Positions 37,223 to 51,380 of a stretch of 64,000 bases of DNA are shown here, piece by piece; the first letter of the stretch is position 1, and every line of letters begins with the position of its first letter. The stretch spans positions 1,535,102 to 1,599,101 of the forward strand of contig NW_023998630.1 in the NCBI RefSeq assembly GCF_014805625.2. Reading direction: 5' to 3'. The notes below the pieces were generated by a model. It did not search any database. It was given only the letters and a program-made list of their open reading frames with translations, and had not been told where the DNA came from. The DNA is from Glossina fuscipes (Eukaryota; Arthropoda; Insecta; Diptera; Glossinidae). The position numbers and the translations under genes are program-made.

Positions 37223-39690
37223 CAACAACCTACCGTTAGCAGCAATATTAAAAATTAACACTTCTTATAACGGACGGAGTGAGAGCGAGAGAGAAAGAAA
37301 CTTATGAAAAGACAAAAGTAGTTAAATCGTCTCAAAGTCAAATAGACAATGACTATTATCATCAGAGCATGCACATCATCCAAAAGAGATTTTTAATTAA
37401 ATTAATATAAACAAATTTTTAGTTAATTTTAATTTTGATAAAAAAAAAAAACAATTGTTCTCCTTTAAACTCGACGATACCATTTTAAGCAATATACGTT
37501 TTGCTGAGCGTTTTGTGTCATCTTTCGCTTACGTGTGTAGTCACTATTGTTGAAAGTAGATATTAACACTTAGTCCACGAAGTATGTAAGCAAAAAGTTT
37601 AAATTAAGTTCTTTTTTATTTTAGGCATTTCTACCCAATTAGCGCTAGTAAAATTTGTTTTCTTAATTCGACTGCCGTGCCCGTCGTCTAGAGTATAAAA
37701 TTTTTAGCAATTTTCTCATTTTCCACTTCGTATGTGCCGAAATATGCGGGCAGAAACAACCATTACCTCCCGTTTTTTTTTACGTTACGGAATGTGCTCC
37801 CTTGAAATAATCTGTGGATAATTAAAGAATTCGTAAAATCTGGTTTCTTGCTATAGACAAAATTATGGGATTATCAGTGAACAGATGGGACTGGAACGAT
37901 TTCTCTATTTATCCTGACTAAAAGTGCTTATAGTTGAGTCTCTGAATCTCCGTTGAGTATTTCTATACACCAAAGCCAATGGGCAATTTCGTAGATACGA
38001 AAAATTCAAAATTTTAATTTTATTTGCGTTACATTCTGATTATAACTTACTTATTTTGTACACTATGAAGTTTTAAAAAACATTGTATATTTTACATATA
38101 TTGGATTTTTTAAACAATTGCTTTTTTGGATTTTTTTTCTTAGTGCGCGAGCATAATTTTTTGATGTTTTGTTTTTTTTTTGAAGCTTGTATTATTTATC
38201 ACAATTTTTCTTTTATTTTTGCTTACATATTTAAAACATTAAAAATGAAGATCAGTATATTTTAAGTGAAAATGGGTTAAAATAATATTTTTTTGCTCAA
38301 ATTCTCACTTTATGTGATTAATTATTGAAATAAAATTAATTGTTTTCTATTTATGTTATAATTGTTTAAATAATTCATATAATTCAGTTGCTTGTTTAGT
38401 TAAATATTCTTATTGTTTTTAGTTCAAAATGAAAAAAAAGAAATGTAAAAAAAAGGACTATTGAAAATTAGTTTTAGTGAGTCCATCTTGGTGAAGCGAT
38501 AATATACCTTACTCACTTCTCTTCTTGCAAAGAGAAAAGTACTCTTCTTTTTTTTTTTAAAACGTTAGTAAGTTTTTAGCTGTATTTATGTATTTATCGT
38601 CATTATTTACTTTTTAATTATTTTTCTTTTACTTTTTGCTAAATTTTTAATACTTAAATATCTCAAAATAATTTTGCTTTTTATTTAATTTTTTTTTTTT
38701 TAATATTTTTTATGCACTCTTTGAGAAGCAACCCTATTTTTCTTTTACTTGAACGCAAATTTATAATATACAATATATTTACTAAAAGTAAATCAAATGC
38801 AGCGACAGATTAAAATGATGAAATGATGATAATTAAAATTCTCGTTTTTTTCATTGTTTAAAATTTTATATCAAAAACACTTTAATAATAAAACAAAGTG
38901 AAAAATTCAACGTACGAAAAACCGATTTACGTTATAGTAAATATACTAAAAATGTATAAATGTTCACACGCTCCTGATCAGGATGAGGTTTGACTATTCG
39001 ACCGTCCCAATTTTTCTCAAATTCGAACAGAAATCTGAAATATGGCACATATATTTTTGAAATAATTTGATATACACAGTGCAAAAATTGGCTGAATCCG
39101 TCAGCAAGCACGTCCATGACGGCGCACGTTTTGAACTATGTCAAAAGCAATTACAAGCCTACTTATTTCTAAAATTTTGGAAATGAATAATAAAATTGAT
39201 ATTTAAAATAAACGGTGAGTATCTATAAATCGCCCTAAATATTATATTACAAGGGTTTACCGGACTTTGAACCCAACTAAATCTCTCCGAAAACGCGTGT
39301 TTACCTCACACTTTTCCACTCGTCCTCTTAACGAAACGAGATAGGATCTAAAATCTATTAGAAAATTGTATGGAAAAAACTAATGTAAATTTTTGAATAT
39401 TTGGATTACTCTTATCATTAAAAAGGCGGTTGCTAGAATTTTGTGCATTACATATTTATAACAATTTATTGAAACAAAAAAAAATTCCCCTAAATAAATC
39501 TTTCATGAAGAGTGAATTGAAAATACATACTTGTCTGCTATAGTCGTATTCAGAGAATAGATAGAAAAGCGGCTATTAAAGAAATTTTCTTTTTTACAAT
39601 TTTAACAAAAAGTTCCTGTATTTATTTTTGATATTTTAGTTTTTTATTTTTAATTTCTTTGCGAGTTTAAAACTCAATTTTTTGATTATT
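37223..39690 (+). other. lilli 3' UTR and flank, end undefined
   Basis: No open reading frames of note follow the lilli stop. It is AT-rich with many A and T runs. ATTAAA lies at 37396-37401; the first AATAAA is at 38329-38334 and another at 38887-38892. Any of these could end the transcript, and long 3' UTRs are common for this gene class. The true end cannot be read from sequence alone. Confidence 0.4.
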
Positions 39691-39696
39691 GTTTAG

Positions 39697-39990
39697 CCCT
39701 TTGCACCCGAACGGCGCCCAAGAGCCGCTATTACTATTTTTGATAGTATTGTACGTTAAATTGTGCACGCGTTGTAAATTTGTTTACTTGGTGTGAGATC
39801 AGTCTGGTATATACCAAATGATTAACACTTAGACCATTCAGTCTGAACACTGTAGCGTTTGTGACAAAATCTACTAAATAAGGTAAACTACTTTTGTTTA
39901 AAATTACTATATTTGATGTGTTACAATTTCTTATTAAAACTACTGTCGGGTACCTGAATACCCATACTAAAAAACGGGTCAAAGTGTCTA
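39697..39990. mobile_element. Possible small non-autonomous element with piggyBac-like ends
   Basis: The left end ccctttgcacccgaacggcg and the reverse complement of the right end (cactttgacccgttt) share cTTTGcACCCG with one gap. The interior is AT-rich with one 82-codon minus ORF. Flanking tetranucleotides (ttag, tcta) do not match, so the call is weak. Confidence 0.3.
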
Positions 39991-41849
39991 AACGTGAAAT
40001 TGTACTATAAAATAACTTGAATTTATGCTACAGCTTTTTCGTGTTGATTCTGTTAATAACGTTAGACTGTTTTAAGACACGTAAGCAAATAGAATGGATG
40101 GCAAATTATTAATTTTATGAAATGAAAAATTTAAGCTTCAAAATTTCTTTTAAATACAATTTTGTATAAAGTAATTATGTTTTCGGAAAAACACCAAAAA
40201 TGCAAGCGAAACAAAATAACTAATCATTCTGTAGAGTGAGTCGCAAATACCCCTCAATATATTATGCAGAAATATAAATTTTCTCAAAACTTTTGCTATT
40301 TGAAATTTAAATCAATATATGCAATAGTATGCATTACAATTTGAATCTAATTTACTCGATGTCTTAAATAGTTTTATAAAAATCTTCAAAATGTTTTCTT
40401 TAGACTTATTAATTTTTCACTTTTATAGCAAACGACACGTCTCTCTTTCGTTCTTACGTTTCTAGCATTCAGAAACGGGCGTTAGAGACCGCACCATGTA
40501 TATATATTTTCAAATATATTTGTAACCAATTTAATTCCACCCCTTTATCAGCTTGATGTTAGAACAGTCGTGGGTGAATAATTGTGGGGAAAGGCGAAAT
40601 TCGGTAAGTTATTCTTAGTTGATAGTAACATACCCGATATGCAAAACCTAAGCAAACGGTATAGCTTAAAAACTGTAAATATTGACACATTCATCAGAAT
40701 CATGGACCCATCGACAGGCAATTGCAGGGTTGATAAAAAAAATATTAACTTACGAGCTGATCAGTGTCGAAAGGTAAATGATACCGCGATATGTTTCTAT
40801 AAGTGTTTTGCGATAATAATATTTGATGTGTTAATAATAGACGTGCATATCCGGGAAAAAGATTATGGATTTGGGGATCATGGGAATTTAAGATAATTGC
40901 TTTTTTTGAAGGTGATCCAAATTTTCAAACATTTTTACACTTAAACTGTAGTACATCGTGATATGACGGTCTCATTCAGGGCCCTGTTAAGTATTTATGT
41001 CAAAGGTCAGAATTATTTTGAAAATTTTCAATTTTGTTGGAGCTGCTTGAATTTTTTAGCATCATGAAAGTCTCCCTTAGGTGCATTCTCCCAGCGCACA
41101 TATAAGGCTCAGTGTCAAAAATTTATGTGCTAAGCTTGCCCGACTTTCGTATGCACGAACCCAGTGAAGAGGTACATACCTTATTACTAATGTGTATTTC
41201 TTAGTGTTGTAATTTTCGACAGTGAATAAAATGATAAGTTAAAACATTACACTCGCCTAAGCCCTATTTTTAAAGGCCCTACACCGCTTCGATTAATATG
41301 TCTTCATGATATATGTTGCCAAACATTACACCTTGTTTCTATAAGTGAACGGATGCGCAAAGTAGATTAATATGATTCACACATAGCACAATAAAAACGT
41401 AATCTCGTCGCTATTTCGAACTTATTTTAAATAAAAAGTACCAAAGGCTTACTTTTCTAAGAACTTCAAATGGTCCCACTACTTTTTAGTTTGATTATTC
41501 TTCAGTTTGTTGATGGGTTATTCGCCACGATTTTTCTTGCAATTTATCCAAAAATTACCCAGCAGTAGATAAGTAGCTAATTCCATTTAGTATTTCTTCA
41601 AATTAGAAACATTTACGCTTTATTACGGATGCCGAAACTTGTTTCTGAATATTACGAAAGAAGTGACACAATTAATAAATAATCATCCTTGGGATGGACG
41701 GGCATAAAACTAGGGGCAAACTATAGACACAAGTATATTAGAGTAAATGATTTCATAGACTATTACAGCTGCTTTTTGTAAGAAAAAGAAAAAAAAGACG
41801 AAAATGAAACAATGAAACCCAAACACTGTAAATCATACACAGGATATTT
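39991..41849. other. AT-rich non-coding DNA
   Basis: Holds a 104-codon open frame at 40582-40896 without an ATG near its start and without recognisable domain. Nothing else assignable. Confidence 0.4.
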
Positions 41850-43450
41850 ATGTATATATAAATAAATAAATAATTATATGTTTATATAAATATATATAAA
41901 TATTTATATATATATATATATATATATATAAATGTATATATATTTTCATATATATATAAATATTTTTTATCATTAAATTAAAAAAACAGCGAAAAGTATG
42001 AAACGTATGTTATTGCGAAAGAAAAACAAAAAATGTATATTCTAAATGATTCTAAAAATTCTTTGAAGTAAGCTTAGCAATAATTTCTTTAAAAATAAAA
42101 CATTAATAACAAGAAAAAATTATTCATAATAATGAATTAATTTATATATATATGAATAAAATATATAAAATATTAGAATAAAAAAAAATAAATTAAATAA
42201 ATAAATAAATGAATAAATACACAAACATAAAAAATTAAGAACTATAGGTGTAAATATGTCAATACTATATTATTAAGATTTTGTAAAAATTTAAACCAAA
42301 GCAGAACATGATTGATTTTTTTAAAATAATTTAGAAAAAATAAAAATCAAAATTAAATCTTATGGCATAAAAAATCAAATTTGATTTAAAGTTAAAAACA
42401 AGCAAAACAGAAGCTGCAAAAAGATGAGGACAAGCGACGGTCTAACGTTCTAGTAATATTTTGTAAAGAGAAAAAAAAATTATAATGAAATAAATAAAGC
42501 ATAACAGCGAAGACAGTTTTTTAATATATACATTATCCAACATACCGAACTATAATTATACACAAAATTAAAATAAATAAATAGATAAATTAAAATCTCA
42601 AAAGTCACTTTATATACCCTAAAAAATCCATATTAAGTATAGATATATATTTTTATATATAACAATAATACTTAGAGAGGGAAAAAACCAAAATTAACAA
42701 ATCAACCAACCAACCAAACAAACAAAACAAATGTAATCTTAATAGTTTAGATAATTAAGAGCATTTAATTTTAATTATATATTAAAATAAAAATCAATCT
42801 TTAATTCTCAATTTTTTGTAATTATAAATTTTTTTAGTCTAAATAATTTATTATATATACAATACCACACTCACATCTATTATAGGTTACTATCGACCTA
42901 TTTGTTAATAGATACGTATGTAATATGTTAAATAAAATGTATTTCATTTGTGTGAAAACAATTTGTTAATTATTGTTTAATCGGCGGTTATACACTTAAC
43001 TGCACTTTTTCTTTATTATCAATTATTAAACAATTATTCTAGTAAAGTAACAAAATAATTAATATACATATATATATGTATACATATATATATATATATA
43101 TATATTATGAATAGATCATATTTTGTACAAATATAATTAACAACAGCAACAACAACAAATCAATATTACATTATATATTATTGATAGAATTGTATTATTA
43201 CAAACAACAACAACAACAAATAAATCAACATACAATAAGAGCAACTATTATTATTATTAATAAAATTATTATTAATAAAACATAGAATTGTTTTAAGTTT
43301 GTAAAAAATAATAAGAAAATATTAAAAACGAAAAATAATTTAATATAAAAATACAATTTGATCATTTGATTGACAGAAAAAAACAGTAGTTGATAAATCA
43401 AAAAAAAAAAAACAAGCAAAAAAGTAATAATAAAAAGAGGAATTAATATA
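41850..43450. repeat. Extremely AT-rich simple-sequence tract
   Basis: Runs of (TA)n and aaataaat, many AATAAA hexamers, (CAA)n at about 43141-43160 and 43201-43220, a TA tract at 43063-43105, and accaacc/aacaaac stretches near 42700. No ORF. This texture is common in long 3' UTRs or spacers of fly genes. Confidence 0.7.
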
Positions 43451-45136
43451 TAAAAAACGGCCTTTTATTTTTTATGGTTCCAAGGGTAGTACGAAAGTGT
43501 CAAAAAGAAACCATCCCTGACCGTTCATCCATGTGCATAAAGCCGGTATATCTCCAAATAGTCAATTAGCATTAAATAATTTAAGAAGTAACTTAAATCA
43601 ATGTTTAAAAATAGTAAAATTTCATAGCGGGGCTTGTCGGGTGATCGAAACTAATTTTGTAGTTAACTGCACGAAATGTTTTATATTTTCGGATTTGATA
43701 TGTGCCCGCTTTGAACACATTTTGCCCATTTTCGCAACTTAGGTCTTTCTAACAGAGATCGATAGGCAAACGAAGGAGCCCGCTTCGCATGCAACAAAAA
43801 TGCCACAAACCACATTTCGATCCGAATATGTTTACAACTTTTATTTAATAAAGAAACATATTTATTCATATTCAGCTGATCTTTACTATGAATAAATTTC
43901 CAGCGTAGGGTTTGCTTAGTATTTTAAACAAGATGAAAGTATTGTAAAACGTAAACCGAACCCTATGTATGCTACAATTACAGGCATCGAAAATCTCAAG
44001 GAAAGATGCTTGGATCCCCCTTCTTTGCCAACCTTCATTGGCTAAGCGCGTCAAAAATTTGATATAAAGCAACGCTAAGCTTAAAGCGGATTTTCCGTCT
44101 ATTTCGTATTTTAAGGTTGTCTTTTTAGAGACGGTTATTGCATCCTAATTGTTAATTAATCATATAATAGTGTGATCATTAGTAAGATTTACGAGTTGCT
44201 CAAAGTCCCAATTAGTATAAGAAACGATGAGTATCTTAAATGGAATTATTATTCAATATATTAAGTAGATAATTTCTGCGACCAGTTTTTCAGGTATTTT
44301 ACCCTAAACTTTACTGTACGTATTTAGAAGACTACTATATAACCATTCCTAACGTTGAGATCAATTATCGGTTCTTACATGAAACACAAAACAAAAAGGC
44401 TTTACTTGTTTGACTCAGGTTGGTACGTACGTGGGATATATTTTAGTTCTATAGGAAGTTGTCGGAATCAACTACTAGAATTCATTGCAAAGACACATGT
44501 CTTGTAATAATAGTGAATACGGAATGCAAATAGTTTTTGAATAAGTTCGAATAAGCAAAAACCGGAAAAAAACAAATCTTCCAAAATTAATTACAAATGG
44601 GATAGAGGCTTAATTAATTTATCATTATGGTTCCGATTTGTTTTTTTTTTTCAAAACAGTACGTATAATTTTTAAAGACGAGAAAGACAATTGACAAGAT
44701 GAAAAACTACATCTCACACATCTCACATTTGAAGATAACAGGGATGTTACTTTATTCAAAGTTCCTTCGCTGTATAACAGTTTCCTCCCCAATTGCTTGA
44801 AAAATTTCATTTGTCTAGTAATTTTTTGATTTTCCAAACTTTCCTGATAACAACAATGAGACAATTTTGTCTAAAGAGACTAGAAAAAATTTCCAAAGAC
44901 GCAACACACGGTACTGCCATACCCAAATAAAAAAATAAGCATTATCATAAGAATATTATTAAATATAAACGAATTCTAATCGCGCTAAAATTTCAATGTG
45001 AAATATATTGAAGGATTAATATTTTAACATTGCTCAAATAAGATATTTCTGTTTTCAAAACGTCAACAACCAAAAATGAACACTTTACGAAAGCTAACGC
45101 GTCGTAGAAAAAGTGACATTCGGTTGGAGTTCAGAT
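43451..45136. other. AT-rich non-coding DNA
   Basis: Slightly GC-richer at 43530-44100, but no recognisable protein on either strand. Confidence 0.4.
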
Positions 45137-45170
45137 AATTTTTATTTATTTATTTATTTATTTATTTATT
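45137..45170. repeat. (TTTA)n microsatellite, 3' tail of the retrotransposon
   Basis: About eight ttta units on the plus strand, which is (TAAA)n in element orientation, next to the 3' end of the decayed ORF. Confidence 0.85.
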
Positions 45171-46260
45171 CACTTATACTCAACTAAAATAAATCAACGG
45201 AAGAATTCAATTGATCTTTAGAAGTAGATCTTTCACTAATTGTTATTAAAAACTAGTATAAAGTATATAAAGAGAAGCAATGAAATAAAGTAAGTAAAGA
45301 ATAATTCATGAATACATAAATAAGAAAGAAAAGGTCATGTACACAATTAACGTAGAGGCAAACCCACAAACAATATAGATCCGAATTATAAATTAACCCC
45401 TAAGCCATTGCATGCAAAAGCTTGGCAACCGACAACAGTAAACAACAGTTAATGTTCGAATCATAGTGAGATTTTAAGGTTGCAAGTTGCAATACGACAT
45501 AAGCAAGTTGAGCGTATTGAGCATAGTTGTTTTGATAGACTTTAAAGAGTCCGATATGAAGATCATAACTATGTTAAAGTTGACTAAGCTTAATGAAGTT
45601 AAAGTGTTTAGAGAAGCGATTATGGATATTAATGTTTACATCACCAAGCAAAGTGGGCGAATCGATAGTATCGTTAATTAACTTAATTGATAAGGAAACA
45701 CCAAGAATGAATCTGCGTTTCACAAATGACGGTAAGAATAACAGAAGCAAACTATTTTCATAAGGAGGCAGAGAGACAAGGGGGTCGCAATCCAAATTGC
45801 TAAGTGTAAACAATAAGAATTGCTTTTGAACAAATTCAATGCAGTCAGCGGAGAGGTTTGAGTTTTTAATCTCACCAGAAAACTCGGAGCTACTGAAAGA
45901 ATCCTGCGGTGGATTTATGAAGATCTTTCTTTTGGAATTGACTTGTAAAAATATTCAGGATTAACAAGCAGTGAGGATTTTATCAACTAAAGGTATCTGG
46001 AATAACATTATTGGTTAAGGTAATTAAATGTATGCCTATCAAAAGAATAGGCGAAAGCAGACCACTTTTCATAAATTTTTTTAAAAGTATGTTTTTCTTA
46101 TTTTTATAATATTTAATTATCTTTTTAAACCATGGCGGGCGCCGGTTTCGAGCGCGATGTTGCCTAATCGGAACGGATGCTAAAATAGCTAGGTTTAATA
46201 CATTATAGAAGGATGATGGTACGATTTCCATATCCTCAACAGAAAAATCGAGCATAATGT
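45137..46260 (-). mobile_element. Jockey/CR1-type non-LTR retrotransposon, 5' truncated and internally deleted, with tetranucleotide tail
   Basis: Read on the minus strand. VPIRQHRARNRRPPWFKKII and KNKKNILLKKFMKSG (about 46100-46190) match the P-W-F...L-K-N-K-K...K-K-x-K-x-S-G linker between endonuclease and reverse transcriptase. The RT palm with F-A-D-D is absent. CIEFVQKQF, LPPYENSLLLLFLPSFVKRR and KLINDTIDSPTLL (about 45640-45860) match the post-RT region (I-Q...F, L-P-x-Y-x-x-R-L...L-x-x-R-R...K-x-x-N-x-x-I-D-x-P-x-L-L). The 3' end runs into a (TAAA)n-type tail at 45137-45170, as many non-LTR elements do. Reading is better preserved than in the copy at 9500. Confidence 0.82.
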
Positions 46261-49200
46261 ATTAAAGATGAGATTTAAGCAGTAAAATGTTGGTTTTATC
46301 AAAATCATAAGGTTTTTTGGGAAAGCTTTGGTACTTTACAGTAAATGGTTTTAACTGTGAAAAAAAAACTGAAACGAATAATTATTAAAGCAACCCCTTT
46401 TAATTAGGTTTTTTATACAAATTTTTTTTAGGTGGGCTTTTTTATATTTCGTTCGTATCCAAGTGTCCAAATAAGCAATGGACCTCGACGAATATCTCAA
46501 TCACGGTTGTTTGTGCTTTAAGCAGAATTATTAGAATTTATTTCTCTGGCTACATTTATAATGATGATGATAATATATCTCAATCTTGAACGCAGTATTT
46601 TGAAGACAGCGCTGATAGAATATTCCGTTACTTCTTATTTGGCGATTTATTTATCTTTCACAAACTATTTTTAACGATTGGGCAATTGGCGTCGTTTTTG
46701 TAATATTTTTAATCTTTTCTGTCGTGTTTTACGAAACAGGGTGGTAATCACATACCTGATAGCCATTATATATTTACATTAGTTTTTGCATAGAATATGT
46801 GACAGCATTCCAGCTGCTAAATACACAGCTGCTAAATACACTCTTCCATTGATAGTTCTTAATTAGTATTGGTTGCTTAAAGTTGCATTTACAAGGGAAA
46901 ACAGCTGTAAAGTGAGACCAAAATATATTCCAAACAGAATTGTTTACTTCCAAAAAACTGAGTCAAAATAAAAAATTAAAACAAAAAAATTGTCAAAAAC
47001 AAAATTAAATTTAGTGACGCAAAAAGTTTGATTTAGCCGCGAAACTAAAAATTGTAAAAAAAGGAACTATTTTTTCTTGAAGATTTTGAAAGAGCTTTTT
47101 ATATTTGTCGTTAATTTTTCCCAAATATTTCTCTCATATTTAATTAAAAAAAAACAACAGCAAACCTAAAAAAGTTTAATAATTCTTATTTAACTAGAAT
47201 ATAAAAAACGGTTTTTGAACCAAAGCAAGACGGCGCAAAACCACTACATTAAATTCTTGTTTTAATCAATATCTCTTTTATATTTTTATGTTACAAATTT
47301 TTAAATTTATCCGTACACAACATATTATTATAATTTATAACATTTATAATTCAGTCTTTATTGCAACGACGAAGTAAATACATCATAACACAAATAGGCG
47401 TGGGTCTCTTGCTTTAAGAAATGATGGAATTATTAGCTTAATCAATTTAAAAAATACACTAAAAACTATTTTACTTACATACTTCTTTTATAATCAAACG
47501 ATAAATTTCTTCTTCATGTGCTTTTTTCTATTTGATATAAATTTTCATTTTTTTCCATTTTGTAAAAACCGTATACAATATGTAAGTAGTAAGTGCATAA
47601 TCTATTTCTAAAATTTAATTTTTTATAATGTACTCACAAAGTAATCATTCATTAATAGTTGGTTTGTTTGTTTATTTATCAAAGAGGACTGCTGCTAGCT
47701 GTTCTTTTGCGGATTTTGGCAGTCACAATTAAATTTTAAAACAATTTCTCTTTTTTCTGCTTTTCATTTACAAATGAATAATAGCAATGAAAATGACCCG
47801 ATAGTCTTACGCGATGGGGACAAGACCGTTTATCAACTATCGGCTCGGTCGGGAAAGAAAGTTGACTTTCAGATATGTGATTATCCCAGTATTCTATGTA
47901 CGTACACTTTGAGTAACAAACCATATTTATTAATATGGTTATCATGTAATTGGCGTAGGTATTCCACAAAAGTGCCCATTAATTCCACAGTTGTAATTGT
48001 CTAATTAATTGCTCTGCAAAAACTTTCAAATGGCAATATTTTACTTATACGTTATTAATTCCACGTTTTCTTTTTTCTTTTGTTTTTTTTTTTTGTTTTT
48101 TGTTTTTGATTGGGAAAACATCATTGCGCCGTAAAAATAGATTCAGTAAATGTTTTTCTCTCAATTAAGTTTATAAAGTTAGTGAGTAAGACGTTATTGC
48201 GTGACATGAGAATTTTTTAAAATAGAAAATAAGCGAAAAGCTGGAACAAATCGTTCAAATGGAAGAATAAGTGCTGTAAGAAAGCATTCTTTTATTTTAG
48301 CAATTGCTGTTCTGGGTCTTATATGATATCGTATAGAATTTCTTCATTTTTCCCCTTTTAGTGACGTTTTCCCATGAATATACTTTTTTTCGATATTCAT
48401 TGATTGGCTGTACTGTGTGTTTCCGATAATATCCTCTCTCTTCGGCCTTGGCTTGTTTGATCATGGAGAAGTTTGCGCAATCTCCTTACTAAGTTCGCAG
48501 TTTTTGGTCTAAATATAATATAGCTCGTTGGATACGAGCTGCTAAATGTTACATTGATTGTGAAAAGACCATGAATCCATGTAAAAATCAGCAGCAACAA
48601 TGGCCGCATGAATTATTTCATTCGCAGGTCGTACCGCACGTCCCACATTATGGCGGTATATCAAGTAGTCAATTAGTCGCTTACCGACAACAACGACGGT
48701 AAGGTAAGTAATTGTGAGAAAAAAGATGTTTTTTAGAATATATAATTTTATTTGTGTCTGCGGGAAAATATCGTCAAATGGCTCATTTTTACTAATTGAT
48801 TAGAGTGTAAAAAAACTGATTGATTTCCATGTAGGTCGAGCAACTCGTTCGCTTTCTAAAAGATCTGAAGAGTGTTTAAGGTGTTAACGATGCTCGGCGA
48901 CATTTTGAAACTTCAACTTTACCAAAATTTTTGCAAAAATTATTGATAATTTTAAGCACAGACAACAGAAATGAATGATAAAAGAATGTAATTAAATAGG
49001 ATCAGAATCTCATTTTATTCGAGATTATGTGTATTTCATAAATTCGTTGCTGTTTGCCCGCTTTCAACGAGGCATGTAACAGCCAGAAAAATTCTTTCCC
49101 GATTTGTGTTAAGGAATTTACTACAAATAAAGCATAGCAAATAGCATTTACTTCACTCTTTTCTATGTGCATGTTGTATAATAAAAATATGTTGGTTTTA

Positions 49201-51380
49201 TATTCTTTTCTACAAATTTTATATATTTATTCTCCTTTCATAACTTTTTTCATATTTAGATTATTTTCTAGCTATTAAATTCTTTTCGATATCAATATCG
49301 ACATCATTTTGCAATCTTCTTTGCTGTAAATGTTTCTGGTTTAATTGACCGAATTTAAGAAATTATCACTTGTAGCTTAAGCAAATTGTGGAATATCACA
49401 AAGAGACCGAAAAAAGGAAAAAAAAGAAAGAAAAGTGCGATACAGGAGAGTAGAAGAAAAAGAGAAAGAGTTTGAGGTTGAGCGCAAGTGTAAAAATTTG
49501 CTACTGCGTGTGCGGAAAAAGAAAACTTCATTCAACAAAATGCTCGTTAAGAGTTGAGGGTTTCCTGCATGAAAAAATAAAAACACAACAGCCCCAGCGA
49601 GTTCAATGGTCTTTTGACACAAATGAAGATGTCAAGTTTTTAAGCGTAACATAATATTTGAGAGCACTAAAATAAACAAACATACTTATATTATTAATGG
49701 AAAACTTATCATAAAGAAAAACGTTTCTTTTAAAGTTGCTCAAGAACATAAGGACAATCAAAATAAAGGAAAAAAGCTGCGAGAGCACAGAAGAGTAATA
49801 GAAGTGTAGCTATTTTATGCTCATTCCCACTGCACTGCAAGAAAAAAAAATTTTTAATAGCAAAAAGAGCATGATTCTGTTTACATTCAAAGAGCCGGAG
49901 AGAGCTTGCATTCGGTAAACCTACCACAATATAAAACATTGTGTGCTTCACATATTTTCGCCCTTTTCCCTCGTCCTATCATTTGTCCGAACACTGCTGC
50001 CCAGATGTTTAAAAAGATTTAAACTACGTCCGATTTCAACAAAGGTAAACTTGAGGAGTTAAGTGAGGCATATATAAAAGAAGCGTGCGAATTGGCCTGA
50101 AGATCAAGAAAAGCAGAACTTAATATTAGCATAAAAATACTTTTTCTAAATTTAAGAAATTACATAACATCCTTTCAGAAATTAATTTTTTTTGAGTAAT
50201 TTTTTTGTTACTCAATTACTTCACCTTGCTTCACTTTCTTTCGTTCTTTCGTTAGCATTCCTTTCCAAATAGATGTCGTGTCTATACCCAACTGTACGCT
50301 TCGCGCTACAAAAAATACACATTCGAATACACTTTCTAATATAGTTTTATGAGAAAAACATACACATATCGTAATTATAAATGTTCAAACAACCAAATGG
50401 GCTTCATAATAAAAAAATTTGTCAATTTTTAGACGAGTTGTGCGACGAAGTAGCCCCAAAAATCCCGTAAAACATATATGTTTCTGATCGGTATCAATTT
50501 TTAAGACGACATCTGACTGTGTAATGTCTGTAACAAACCTTTTCTTGATCGCAAAAATTCAGCAACCGGTCAAAGCACACTACCGCATTATAACATAAGC
50601 TGAGATAATCTGTATTTGCAAAAACAAAAAAGTTGGGGTTTTGGCTCGTTATTTACAAATCATAACATAACTTATTCAAGTAGTACTTACTTGTGTAAGA
50701 AAGTAATACTCAGCTGAGGCCGAATCTCGCATACCCGCCACCAATAAAATTTTTGACACCCCATATATTGTCATCAAAAAGTGAATGGGATAAAATTTAT
50801 CTTCTACCTTCTTCTTAAGAAAACTAAACCTACCACCTCGTAACGTCCACCACAATTAATTTGGAATTAACGCACTTACCTTCTCGCCTTCTACTCTCCA
50901 AGTCCTCTTATTTCCTACATCGCTGGCATTATAAAGAATGAATGAAACCATCAATTCGTAGTATCCACTATATTTATTTTAGACACCGAATTTTCAGGTA
51001 GGTCGTACAACTTCTTTTGAGAAATAATTTTAAACATTCTGTCTTGCTTTACTTATAAGCATAAAACTTCAAAAAAATGAAAAAGCGAAAATTTAATCAT
51101 GGGTAACTTGGTGTGGTCATGGCCATTTTTGCACATAAATACTAGAGTGTTTTGTAAAACAACTGAGGAAAATTCAAGCCATCCATTTTTCATAATTTCT
51201 TTGTGGGTAAAAACCCATACTTTTTTTTTAGAAAAACGTAGTTGCGGTCAGTTTATTTCACTGCGGGCTTGTGCAATTTAGCCCATTTTTAAGTGCGCAA
51301 AACCTTCCACTGTTTCTACCAAATGCTGGAGTCGAAATTTTCATTTTTACGACAAGGAGAATGTCAACAACAAACATGCT
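46261..51380. other. AT-rich non-coding DNA
   Basis: Contains a purine-rich tract at 49396-49475 and a 76-codon ATG ORF at 47774-48004 that I do not recognise. No splice-supported gene seen. Confidence 0.4.

Noticed and set aside
40582..40896. 104-codon plus-strand open frame
   Set aside because: Starts at TTG, no nearby ATG, and I do not recognise the protein; insufficient to call a gene.
45420..45480. tRNA B-box-like gttcgaatca
   Set aside because: No matching A box, acceptor stem or cloverleaf around it.
47774..48004. 76-codon ATG ORF (MNNSNENDPIVLRDGDKTVY...)
   Set aside because: No recognisable domain, and no splice sites or neighbouring exon supporting it; may be a chance ORF.
49396..49475. 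Purine-rich tract as a possible LTR polypurine tract
   Set aside because: No LTR pair, integrase or RT of an LTR element found on either side.
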